Assembly: GCF_002953715.1 (NCBI RefSeq)
Contig: NZ_CP025013.1
Location: forward strand, 372,001 to 436,000
Origin: Rhizobium leguminosarum
GTDB taxonomy: Bacteria > Pseudomonadota > Alphaproteobacteria > Rhizobiales > Rhizobiaceae
Direction of reading: 5' to 3'
DNA length: 64,000 nt
The first letter of the stretch is position 1; every line of letters starts with the position of its first letter. Of the stretch, positions 36,419-44,781 are shown piece after piece. The notes beneath the pieces are model-generated. The model worked only from the letters and a program-made list of their open reading frames with translations, did not search any database and had not been told where the DNA came from. The translations under genes and the position numbers were made by a program.

Positions 36419-37459
36419 ATGACGGAGGGAGCCGACTCCGGCGTCGTGCGCGAGTTGCTGGTACCGCTGTCGCCCTTCCTGCGCGACAAGTCTCTATTTG
36501 AGATCATCGTCAACTGGCCGACGCAGGTGGTCACCGAGGGGACGGCCGGGTGGCAAACCCACGATCTGCCGGAGCTGTCGTTCGACAAGCTGATGCGTCT
36601 CGCACGCGCTGTCGCCAGCTATTCCAACCAGGCAATCGACGAAACCAGACCCATCCTCTCGGCAACGTTGCCGGGCGACGAGCGCATCCAGATCGTCATC
36701 CCGCCGGCCACGACAAAGGGAACCGTCAGCATCACGATCAGAAAGCCGTCGTCGGTGTCTCTGAGCCTGAACGATCTTGATCAAGGCGGCTTGTTCGCCG
36801 AGGTGGCAAGGGAAGAGGCGGACGTCTCTGCAATCGACCGTACGCTCCTGGACCTCCATCGAACCGGGTCATACCAGGCATTTCTTCGAGAGGCTGTCCA
36901 TGCGCGCAAGAACATCATCATCTCCGGGGCGACAGGATCCGGCAAGACGACGCTTTCGAAGGCGTTGATCCGCCATATTCCTTCCAGCGAACGCATCATC
37001 TCCATCGAAGACACGCCCGAGCTCGTCATCCCGCAGCCGAACCACGTCCGTCTCTTCTATTCCAAAGGCGGCCAAGGGCTGGCGAAAGTCGGGGCGAAGG
37101 ACCTGCTCGAATCCTGCCTGCGCATGCGGCCGGATCGCATTCTTCTCCAGGAACTGCGTGACGGCACAGCGTTCTATTACATTCGCAACGTTAACTCAGG
37201 ACATCCCGGTTCGATCACCACCGTCCACGCCGACTCGGCCGGGCTTGCATTCGAACAGCTGACACTGCTGGTTAAGGAATCGGACGGCGGGCGGGATCTG
37301 GAGCGGAACGACATACGCGAGATGCTGAAGATAGCGATCGACGTCATCGTCCAATGCAAACGCATCGATGGTCGGTTTCGGGTGACTGAAATCTACTATC
37401 GGGCCACCGCGGAAACCAAGGTCGATGATCTTGCGCGCTGCGATCGTTGTGATCGTTAA
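36419..37459 (+). CDS. virB11: VirB11-like T4SS ATPase
   Basis: Hexameric traffic ATPase of 346 residues. Walker A is IISGATGSGKTTLSK near 170-177; SIEDTPEL (Asp box), RPDRILLQELRDG (Walker B) and SGHPGSITTVHADSA (His box) follow. The C-terminus RFRVTEIYYRATAETK matches the family before a short Cys/Arg tail. The gene is intact and ends the virB operon. Its last 532 bp occur again at 40617-41148. Confidence 0.95.
   Translation: MTEGADSGVVRELLVPLSPFLRDKSLFEIIVNWPTQVVTEGTAGWQTHDLPELSFDKLMRLARAVASYSNQAIDETRPILSATLPGDERIQIVIPPATTKGTVSITIRKPSSVSLSLNDLDQGGLFAEVAREEADVSAIDRTLLDLHRTGSYQAFLREAVHARKNIIISGATGSGKTTLSKALIRHIPSSERIISIEDTPELVIPQPNHVRLFYSKGGQGLAKVGAKDLLESCLRMRPDRILLQELRDGTAFYYIRNVNSGHPGSITTVHADSAGLAFEQLTLLVKESDGGRDLERNDIREMLKIAIDVIVQCKRIDGRFRVTEIYYRATAETKVDDLARCDRCDR
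36928..37459 (+). repeat. Direct repeat copy 1 (3' part of virB11)
   Basis: Bases 36928-37459 align without gaps to 40617-41148 (constant offset 3689). Both start with GGCGACAGGATCCGGCAAGA at the Walker A codons and end at the stop codon. A small number of substitutions separate them. The copies bracket the R-M genes. Confidence 0.9.
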
Positions 37460-37646
37460 CGCCGAAAGTCCTTTGGCAGCCAAGACTCACGACGCTGTGG
37501 GGGAATGGATCGCGATTCTGGATCAATTGCCGCGCATGTGGTTGGAGATCAGACGGAGCGAGATTCCCATCAAGGCGCTAGATAAATGTGCGCATGTGAA
37601 AGCCATCGTCATGCGATCAGGCAACTTTAAAAAACCGCTTGGGCTT

Positions 37647-38678
37647 CTATTTCCTCGGTAAGATAGAAGCGCGGCGCCGCCTCGCCTCTTCATGCATGTT
37701 GACAGGCGTAGTCGCGAGAACGCGCGTAATCAACGACGTCAGAAAACGGGCCGGCGAAAGGTCATCTGGGGTTCGCTCTTCGAGGATCGATACCTTGGGC
37801 AGGGCCTTGACGATGCTCTCGACCGTGCTTTCCGCAAGGTGCGCGATCTCATCGTCGGCTGGATCCGTTATCGGCTGCGGGCCTGGCTCCAATATGCCGT
37901 CGCTGGGTTCTTCCTCATCGGTTGTCGGTAGTATTGGATCAGTTGAATATTCCATCAAAACCAGGCATGTGGAGTGATACGCATCGTCCTCACGGCCAAG
38001 CTTGGACAAAAGGTCGAATAACCACTCTGCCGTCTTGGGTTCCTTTTCCAGGATGTCAGACCGCAGGCCGAACAAGAACCCCAGAGCCGCCAGTGGGTGG
38101 CGCAAGCGAAGATTCTTGGCGTCGCCATAGGATTCCTCGATGCGGTTCGGCGCATTCTTTCCATAGGACGAATCCATTCGCTTCGTCGAAATCAACAATT
38201 CCGGGCCGGTCACCCAATCGGCGATGATCACATCTACCTGTTTCAGGTAGTTTTTGCCGAGAATCGAAGCAGAGGAGGAGGTAACGCTGGGAATGGACGT
38301 GTTCGATATCAGATGGGTTTGGGCCTTGGCTCGAATCGCAATGGGAAGTGACTTGACGAATGCCGCGACAGGCGCGGGAAGAACGCGAGGGTTCACCGGC
38401 CTTGGCCAGACTTGGTCCGTGCCGAAACCAGCCCTGCGAAGCTCATAGCTGAGCCAGACATCAAGGGCGAGGGCGGGCACTCCCGTCTGCGTCCCCACTT
38501 TCAGGTGGAGCGGAACGCCGAGCAGCAGCGCGAGGGTCTTGTAGTCGGGCCGGAAGGACGGCTGGCCGTCTGATCCAAGAACCCACGGATTGCTGTGTTT
38601 CCCGCCAGGTGCGGCAGATGCGACGATGTGGTCGAAGATTTCCCAGGCTTCCGCTTTCGAACTTGGTTTAGCGGCCAC
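37647..38678 (-). CDS. Probable type II restriction endonuclease
   Basis: A 343-residue protein with no clear domain name. Its start overlaps the end of the DNA adenine methyltransferase gene by 11 bp, the usual arrangement of a restriction-modification pair. A PD-(D/E)XK-like pattern can be read in QVDVIIADWVTGPELLISTK, with Asp residues, a Glu and a Lys. RRAGFGTDQVWPRPVNPR may be part of DNA recognition. The acidic C-terminal part contains TDEEEPSDGILEPG. It probably cuts unmodified DNA at the site protected by the partner. The recognition sequence is unknown. Confidence 0.72.
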   Translation of the reverse strand: MAAKPSSKAEAWEIFDHIVASAAPGGKHSNPWVLGSDGQPSFRPDYKTLALLLGVPLHLKVGTQTGVPALALDVWLSYELRRAGFGTDQVWPRPVNPRVLPAPVAAFVKSLPIAIRAKAQTHLISNTSIPSVTSSSASILGKNYLKQVDVIIADWVTGPELLISTKRMDSSYGKNAPNRIEESYGDAKNLRLRHPLAALGFLFGLRSDILEKEPKTAEWLFDLLSKLGREDDAYHSTCLVLMEYSTDPILPTTDEEEPSDGILEPGPQPITDPADDEIAHLAESTVESIVKALPKVSILEERTPDDLSPARFLTSLITRVLATTPVNMHEEARRRRASILPRK

Positions 38679-40332
38679 TTGCTGCCCTCAAATTGCGGCG
38701 GTTCGCGAGTTCCGCGCGTGCATTCCGCACGGCTGCCATTTGCACCGCCGAAACCTCGCCGTCGACCAGCAGTACCTCGTCAACGAGCTTGACGGCATCG
38801 AGCAGCCGCCCTTTGTCCAGGAGCTTCCCAACGCTTCGCTTGGCCTTGCGAAGCTCATCGGCTCTGGAGGCAACCAGGGTCGGGGAAGGCATGGCCCAAA
38901 CGTCGGCCTCCTTTGGCTCGATCTTCAGGATTCCGCCTCCGTAGGCGCGGCCGACCATTTCGGCATGCAACAAGGAAATTGAGTTCAAGCTGGCGACAGG
39001 GAGGAGCTCGCGGCCCAGGAGCGTATATGCCTCGTTCAGGTAAACCCCATGCACCGAATTAAGGTGACGGGCCTTGGCCGCGTTTTCCGTGATGCGGGGC
39101 GTGTCCGCATTCATGCATGTCAGCAAAAGGTCCGCGGGAGAAATGAGTGGCACCCGGTACCAGGTCTTGCGGACTCGGCATTTATAGGCGGTGTCGACGC
39201 CTGTCCTGTGGCCGTCGGCAATATATGCCGCAGCAGCCTTGGAAGGCGGGTCATTCGGATAGAACAGATGGATTGCGTTGCCCTCTTCACCGAGCTTCTT
39301 CAGCTGGGCATTCGAAAGCGAGAGGCCCCGCAAATGGGAGCTTCCGGGCGGTGAAAGGCTGAGCAACTCGTCCGGGCGTAGTCCGAGCTCGGCTACGCGC
39401 TGGGGGGGAAGCGTGAAGTATTTGTTGTTTCCAGTTACCATTCCGAGCGTCGTGTCGCCCCAGGTTTCCAGGTTCGTGTAGAGGCCAGCTGCCGAGAGAG
39501 CGTGCAAAACATGCACCGCGTCGACATCGACGAGACTGCTGGTCCACTTGCCCGCTGGGTCGGCCGGTGTCCAGCTCTGTCCCGGGCCTAAAGTGTCGAG
39601 CGTTGCAGCGTTCTTTGTTTGGCGGATCGTTGCGAAATCCGCCGGCCCCTCAAGGTAGCCATCAGCAAGGAGAAGCACGACGTCCGCTTCCGCCTCCGGG
39701 AACACTTGTTCGTCGAACAATACGAGTTGCACGTCGCGGAATCGACTGAACAGGAATTTGCGGACGGGAGCCGCATAGTTCACCGAGAGCAGTTCGGCGG
39801 GCAAGACGAAGGCCAGGCGGCCACCTTTCTTCAGGAACAACGCCGAGTGCACGGTGAATGCGGCCCAACTCGACGCGAGCCCCGTCAAGGAAATGCCGCC
39901 CCTGATGGCCGCCTCCCGGGCCCGGGCCCGGGCTTCCCCGGTAAAGTCCTGGTATCGAATATAGGGAGGATTTCCGATGACGGCGTCGAACGCTGGGTCA
40001 GGCGTGACGGCAAAGAAGTCGGACAGTTGAATATCGGCCTTGCCCCCGGCGTCAGCGACCCGCTTGCGGGAAACATCAGCGCTGTGGGCGTGTATCTCCA
40101 CGCCATGAACCATCGGAGACGAGCGCCTGCGGGGAGCGAGTTCACGAAGGCGATCGACCGCGGAAACCAAGAATGCAGCGTCGCCAGCGGCAGGCTCGAG
40201 TACGCGATCCTCAGGCGCGCGAATGGCCCATTTGGAAATGAAACGGGTAATTTCCGGAGGCGTGAAGAACGCGCCTCTCTCCTTGCGGAGGACGGGAGTG
40301 TCGATAGGGTCGCGATGGGTAACGAAAGTCAC
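38668..40332 (-). CDS. DNA N6-adenine methyltransferase (type II, gamma-like)
   Basis: A 554-residue S-adenosylmethionine-dependent DNA methyltransferase. Motif X/I region: ERGAFFTPPEITRFISKW and VLEPAAGDAAFL; catalytic motif IV: DAVIGNPPYIRYQDF (NPPY). Further motifs are GGRLAFVLPAELLSVNYA and a long C-terminal target-recognition part. Motif order and NPPY indicate adenine N6 methylation, similar to TaqI- or Eco57I-type methylases. It is co-directional with and overlaps the probable endonuclease gene, and lies on the minus strand between two virB11 sequences. Confidence 0.9.
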   Translation of the reverse strand: MTFVTHRDPIDTPVLRKERGAFFTPPEITRFISKWAIRAPEDRVLEPAAGDAAFLVSAVDRLRELAPRRRSSPMVHGVEIHAHSADVSRKRVADAGGKADIQLSDFFAVTPDPAFDAVIGNPPYIRYQDFTGEARARAREAAIRGGISLTGLASSWAAFTVHSALFLKKGGRLAFVLPAELLSVNYAAPVRKFLFSRFRDVQLVLFDEQVFPEAEADVVLLLADGYLEGPADFATIRQTKNAATLDTLGPGQSWTPADPAGKWTSSLVDVDAVHVLHALSAAGLYTNLETWGDTTLGMVTGNNKYFTLPPQRVAELGLRPDELLSLSPPGSSHLRGLSLSNAQLKKLGEEGNAIHLFYPNDPPSKAAAAYIADGHRTGVDTAYKCRVRKTWYRVPLISPADLLLTCMNADTPRITENAAKARHLNSVHGVYLNEAYTLLGRELLPVASLNSISLLHAEMVGRAYGGGILKIEPKEADVWAMPSPTLVASRADELRKAKRSVGKLLDKGRLLDAVKLVDEVLLVDGEVSAVQMAAVRNARAELANRRNLRAASGR

Positions 40333-40616
40333 GGCTAGCTCCCGAATCGTGCACGCATGGGTTCGCTGTCTTGCCGCTTACCTATCCTATAGAGATGAAT
40401 TTCTGTCTACTCTTTGTTCTTATTTTCAAGCTGCCGATCCAGCGGAAAATTGTGGAAAGCCATTGCGTAGCATGGTCTACTTTCATCCAGAACTTTAGCC
40501 TTTGGGTCGGTGATCCTATTGCATTGAGATCAGGCGCTTTGCTTTGCGGGTCGATGGTTCGGATCCTTTCAAGGCGACCAAAATTCTGTCGGCGTTGTCA
40601 CATATGGCGCGACCCT

Positions 40617-41148
40617 GGCGACAGGATCCGGCAAGATGACGCGCTCGAAGGCCTTGATCCGCCATATCCCTTCGAGCGAACGCATCATCTCCATCGAAGA
40701 CACGCCCGAGCTCGTCATCCCGCAGCCGAACCACGTCCGTCTCTTCTATTCCAAGGGCGGCCAAGGGCTGGCGAAGGTCGGGGCGAAGGATCTGCTCGAA
40801 TCCTGCCTGCGCATGCGACCGGATCGCATTCTTCTGCAGGAGCTGCGCGACGGCACCGCCTTCTACTACATTCGCAATGTGAACTCAGGTCATCCGGGTT
40901 CGATCACCACCGTCCATGCCGGCTCGGCCAGGCTTGCATTCGAACAGCTGATACTGCTGGTGAGGGAATCCGACGGCGGGTGGGACCTGGAGCGAAACGA
41001 CATACGCGAAATGCTGAAGATCGCGATCGACGTCATCATCCAGTGCAAACGCATCGATAGTCGGTTTCGGGTGACTGAAATCTACTATCGCGCCGCTGCG
41101 GGAACCAAGGTGGATGGCCTTGCTCGGGGCGATCGTCACGCTGGTTAA
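40617..41148 (+). pseudogene. Truncated second copy of virB11 (C-terminal part)
   Basis: A gapless copy of the last 532 bp of virB11. It begins at the Walker A codons, with the Thr of GKT changed to Met (GSGKMTRSK), and has no start or N-terminal domain. The Asp box, Walker B and His box are kept (SIEDTPEL, RPDRILLQELRDG, SGHPGSITTVHAGSA). Differences such as TTLSK to MTRSK and RATAETK to RAAAGTK show drift. It cannot make a functional ATPase; it marks a duplication linked to the R-M insertion. Confidence 0.9.
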
Positions 41149-41289
41149 CGGTATACGTCCGTTGCACGCAAAAACTCACGCCGAGGGTCTGATGACAGCC
41201 CATGAGTCTGGATCAGATTGCTGCCCAACAAGACGTTTTCGAAGGTGAGCCAAGCAGGTTGGAAGCAGCACGATCCCCCCTTCTGGTTC

Positions 41290-42216
41290 CTAGTCGCTGT
41301 TGCGTTTCAGCTTTTCCAGATGCTCGGAGCAAACTGTCTCGACCAGATCGAGCAGCACTGTCGTTCGCTCACCAAGCCAGCCGAGTGCCTCCTCGCTGAT
41401 CTCATAATGTTTCGAATAGCGCGCCTTCACATAGGCCTCGTTCAATGTGTTGAACCAGGCGCGTTCCTTGTGCTGATCACGCGGAAAGGCTTCGGCCAGG
41501 CGACGGTCCTGCTCCTCGGCGAGGGAGCGCAGAAATTTGATATTGTGCGACGGAGGGCCGTAGTTGGTGAGGCTCAATAGGACGCAAGAATACGCTTGTT
41601 CGAGTGACTGATGCAGGCTGAATGCGGACAGGTTTGACCAGGCATCGCCGATCCTCTCCGACTTGTTGAGCTGGAATTCAGCTGTTCCAAGAAAAGCGCT
41701 GGCTTCAGTAAACCTTTGCTCAAAATGCTCCTTCGCGACGCGGAGCCGATCATCCATCGAAAGTGGTTCGGGCTCAGCCAGCGGCTCATCGTCCAGCTCA
41801 TAGAGAACAATGCCATCCTTGCGGATGTCGGAGAAGAAATACTGCCCCTCCTTGAGGTAGGTGTTCACCTCGCGCCTGGAATGGACGATGAAACTCACCG
41901 GCGTTTCGATCAAGGCGTCGTGGATCAGCCGGTCGGCGGCCTTGTACCAGTATTCGGCAAACTCGCAGAGCTTGCGGTTGTTGACGATGATCAGCAGATC
42001 GAAATCGGAACGGTACCCCTTCATGGTGAAAGGTTCATCGACCCATCCGCCCTTTGCGTAGGAACCGAACAGGATGATCTTCAGGATCCTGCCGCGCTTC
42101 TTGAAATCAGCGGTGCCTTCTTTCAGCGCATCCTCGAATTCCTCGTGGAGGATCTCGAGAACGCGGCCGAGTTCTCGCTGCTTGCGAAGCGGCATATGTT
42201 CAAGCGACGATTTCAT
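41290..42216 (-). CDS. MNT-HEPN fusion protein (nucleotidyltransferase plus HEPN)
   Basis: A 308-residue protein. Residues about 45-85 form a minimal nucleotidyltransferase with IILFGSYAKGGWVDEPFT and the two acidic residues of YRSDFDLLIIV. Residues about 170-290 form an all-helical HEPN domain with NLSAFSLHQSLEQAYSCVLL and ARYSKHYEI (an R-x3-H variant of the HEPN R-x4-6-H motif). Separate MNT and HEPN genes usually form toxin-antitoxin pairs in which the MNT adds AMP to the HEPN RNase. Here both are in one chain. It is transcribed alone, divergent from the DUF1612-type gene. Confidence 0.85.
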   Translation of the reverse strand: MKSSLEHMPLRKQRELGRVLEILHEEFEDALKEGTADFKKRGRILKIILFGSYAKGGWVDEPFTMKGYRSDFDLLIIVNNRKLCEFAEYWYKAADRLIHDALIETPVSFIVHSRREVNTYLKEGQYFFSDIRKDGIVLYELDDEPLAEPEPLSMDDRLRVAKEHFEQRFTEASAFLGTAEFQLNKSERIGDAWSNLSAFSLHQSLEQAYSCVLLSLTNYGPPSHNIKFLRSLAEEQDRRLAEAFPRDQHKERAWFNTLNEAYVKARYSKHYEISEEALGWLGERTTVLLDLVETVCSEHLEKLKRNSD

Positions 42217-42477
42217 AAGAAATCGATAGGCGAAAGATCTCGTACCGTCTACTCGCAGTTTTGAGAGGGAATCTGTAGGACTTAATCACATCTGAGATCA
42301 CGTTTTTTCGAGGAGCGCGTTAATCGAAGACGACCGTGAACGCTGGTTCCAGGCAGGTCTTCGCATTCAGTAGGAACGGGAAGGAATGAACCGGCACCCG
42401 ACGCGTTGGATTAGGTAATGCTGGAAAGTGAGATGGCCTCGCGTCTCCAAACGCGATTTGGCCAAAAGTGATCGTCT

Positions 42478-42506
42478 ACCATCGATAAGCGATAGTTATC
42501 GATGGT
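42478..42506. promoter_or_regulatory. Perfect 11-bp inverted repeat upstream of DUF1612-type gene
   Basis: ACCATCGATAA and TTATCGATGGT, exactly complementary, are separated by GCGATAG. It lies 76 bp before the ATG at 42582. The loop sequence repeats part of the arm (CGATA). An operator for the HTH protein is likely; a terminator is less likely since no gene ends here. Confidence 0.6.
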
Positions 42507-42567
42507 TAGATCCTCGACCGGTAATGATACCACGTGAGGAATAGTAACTTTATATAGAGTTCGTTTA

Positions 42568-42580
42568 GTAAATCATTTAC
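42568..42580. promoter_or_regulatory. 13-bp palindrome GTAAATCATTTAC at the start codon
   Basis: Two six-base arms (GTAAAT, ATTTAC) surround one C, ending one base before ATG 42582. Its location over the ribosome-binding region would let a bound repressor block expression, which suggests autoregulation by the downstream DNA-binding protein. Confidence 0.55.
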
Positions 42581-42581
42581 C

Positions 42582-43721
42582 ATGATTTCAATGGCTTATG
42601 ATCTCGCGAAAATCAGCATGACAGCCCTGATACGGCCCGCTTTCGACGCCGGTCTCGCGCTGACGCGTCTGGACGAGCGGATTGCGCGTTCGCCGGTCGG
42701 CACGGGTTGGATCGAACGGTCCCATTTCACCGACGCCTGCGCCTCGCTGTGGATCGACGGCGAACTCGTCCACCTGGAAGACCTCGTCCTCCATGACGCC
42801 ACCCGCGATACTCGCACACCCACCCATGAGCTGACAATCGCCCACGACGTGTTGCGCACCCGCAGACGCGTCGCGGCCCAGTCACCGGACTGGGCGCTGT
42901 CCGCCGACGGTTTGCGGACGCTGCGCAAGACGGCGGAGATCGCGGCGGTTGGCACTGACCAGGTGGAGGCGGCGGGTGCCACTCGGCGCGCGATTGCGGA
43001 CGATATGGAAGGGGAGGGGGGAAATGTCGACGACATCGAAAATCTTCCCGGATTGGACTATGCCGCCATCGACGCAGTGCTGGCCCGCTCCGAAGCTGCG
43101 ATCGAGAACGCGACCCGGCCCGGCCGTGGCGGCGCGGCGGAAAAAGATCCGCTCGTCTATGATCTCGACTGGGACGAAGATTCCAGGCTTGAAGAATGGC
43201 GGGGCGTGCTGCGGGAGGCTGAAAACTTGCCGGTAATGCTGCAGGTCATCGTCGCTCTTGATGCCTGGAACGAATTGTCTGTCCTTCAGCATGCTCCCTG
43301 GCTCGGCCGGCTGCTTTGCGCATCAATCCTATGCCGGGGCGGTATCACTACCGGCGCTCATCTGGCCGCCTTCAATCTCGGCCTGAAAACCATTCCCGTT
43401 GACCGGCGCCGTCATCGCGATCGCGAAACCCGGCTGCTCGCCATCGCCCACGGGCTTTTGGCGGCCGCAGAGATCGGGCTGAAAGAACATGACCGGCTGA
43501 CGTTGGCGAAAACAATGTTCGAGCGAAAACTGGAGGGGCGCCGGACGTCGTCTAAACTGCCGGAGCTAGTCGAGCTCGTCATGGCGAAGCCATTGGTGTC
43601 GGCCGGGATGGTGGCGAAGGCGCTGGATGTGACGCCGCAGGCTGCGCGGCGGATTGTTTTGGAGCTTGGCCTGCGCGAGATGACGGGGAGGGGGAGGTTT
43701 CGGGCGTGGGGGGTGATGTAA
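42582..43721 (+). CDS. DUF1612/HTH protein of the rhizobial plasmid family RHE_PE00001
   Basis: A 379-residue protein of a family seen repeatedly on rhizobial plasmids. The N-terminal part (WIERSHFTDACASLWIDGEL, then LHDATRDTRTPTHELTIAHD) matches the DUF1612 region. The C-terminus carries a helix-turn-helix: KPLVSAGMVAKALDVTPQAA, then RRIVLELGLREMTGRG. A second ATG at 42591 is possible. No clear ribosome site is visible, and the palindrome occupies its place. The function is unknown; DNA binding and plasmid-linked regulation are inferred. Confidence 0.85.
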   Translation: MISMAYDLAKISMTALIRPAFDAGLALTRLDERIARSPVGTGWIERSHFTDACASLWIDGELVHLEDLVLHDATRDTRTPTHELTIAHDVLRTRRRVAAQSPDWALSADGLRTLRKTAEIAAVGTDQVEAAGATRRAIADDMEGEGGNVDDIENLPGLDYAAIDAVLARSEAAIENATRPGRGGAAEKDPLVYDLDWDEDSRLEEWRGVLREAENLPVMLQVIVALDAWNELSVLQHAPWLGRLLCASILCRGGITTGAHLAAFNLGLKTIPVDRRRHRDRETRLLAIAHGLLAAAEIGLKEHDRLTLAKTMFERKLEGRRTSSKLPELVELVMAKPLVSAGMVAKALDVTPQAARRIVLELGLREMTGRGRFRAWGVM

Positions 43722-43768
43722 TTACCATGTCCAGTGCACGCTCCGGCGTCTTTCATGCCGGCTTGGTT

Positions 43769-43801
43769 GTGGAGTTTGTGGCGGTTCTCGTGTAACTCCA
43801 C
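43769..43801 (+). promoter_or_regulatory. Hairpin in leader of nuclease-helicase operon
   Basis: GTGGAGTT and AACTCCAC form an eight-base stem, with flanking GGTTG and CAACC able to extend it. It ends 24 bp before the nuclease start codon and could affect mRNA stability or translation. No T-run follows. Confidence 0.4.
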
Positions 43802-43825
43802 AGTGCAACCTCCTGCCGAGACATC

Positions 43826-44772
43826 ATGCACAAGCAAGCGCCGCCAAACGCCACAGTGAACAAATGGCTCATCAGCTATCCCGCGTTGATGAAGGGCTAC
43901 GGTCACATTCTGCTGGAACAGATTGCTCCCGGCGATGCAACAATAAGAGAGGGCCTGCGTCCTTATTTCGAGTCTGCACATTCTGATGCACGCGATTACT
44001 TTCACGCCTACGCGGGAATGAGCCTCCATCCAGATGCTGGTGCCCCGGGGTTCAACGCGAAATATCCGAACTGCCTTCCTTCTAAGGCGAGACGGGGCGT
44101 GTTCGGCGAGGTGATGTCGGGGCTTATGACTGAGGCGCTGGACTTCGTCGGCCATCACCAATGGGTCGTCCCGGTCTTTCTCTTTCGCAACCAGGAAGAC
44201 GCAAGGCAATATATCTATGTTCTCTCGCGTGACCCTCTCGCACGAGAGAGATCCTTGGCCGCAAGGGCGACGATTTTATCGGCATCGTCGTCAACGACGA
44301 TGGCTCGGTCAGTCGTTTCATTGCCGGAGAAGCCAAATGGCGCAAGCAATGGATACCATCCATTCTCGACGAGGTCATGCTTGGCAAGAAGGTCGAGATA
44401 CCGAAAAACTCGGGCAACCTTGTCCATGACGGCAAGGGCGTCTGGTTCGAGATCAACCGCGCCCTCGATGTGCCGATTGGCGTCAAACAGCTGCAGGACA
44501 TCCTCCAGGAATTGGCGCCCGATGAATACGCCGACGTTATCCTCTCCCTGGACAGGATCCAGCAGCTGGAAAATCCGGGGCCGTCCCAGCGCACCGATCT
44601 CATTCTCCTGGTCGGGGGCAGCGCGGCTGGGCGCAGCCCGGGACAACCGCTGCTGGAGCGCGCACACAAACCCGCCCAGCACGAGAAGAACAGAGACCTT
44701 CAGGTCGTCGAAATCATCCTGTCCGACGGCGATGCCCTGATCGACGCGCTTTATGATAGCCTGTGGCCTTGA
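43826..44772 (+). pseudogene. HamA-like nuclease gene, interrupted by a 2-bp frameshift
   Basis: Two frames make one protein. Frame one runs from ATG 43826 to about 44248 and ends in VLSRDPLARE. Frame two resumes at 44251 with ILGRKGDDFIGIVVNDDG and runs to the TGA at 44772. Removing one GA from the GAGAGAG tract at 44244-44250 joins them cleanly into about 315 residues. The joined protein has RRGVFGEVMSGLMTEA, GDDFIGI and FIAGEAKWRKQW, a PD-(D/E)XK pattern (Glu, Asp, E-x-K) like DUF1837/HamA nucleases. A helicase gene follows after nine bases. A sequencing error or phase variation cannot be excluded. Confidence 0.75.
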
Positions 44773-44781
44773 GGGACATTC

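Larger units (their letters stand above)
42217..42581. promoter_or_regulatory. Divergent intergenic region with palindromes
   Basis: This 365-bp gap between the MNT-HEPN gene and the DUF1612-type gene has no credible gene. It becomes AT-rich toward the right end and carries the two inverted repeats listed separately, so it probably holds both promoters and operators. Confidence 0.6.

Noticed and set aside
40550..40580. GGTTCGGATCC resembling a tRNA T-loop beside virB11 copy 2
   Set aside because: No acceptor or anticodon stem can be folded around it, so no tRNA or tRNA attachment site is supported.
40371..41060. A 229-residue frame through the virB11 copy
   Set aside because: It is the wrong frame of the duplicated virB11 segment.
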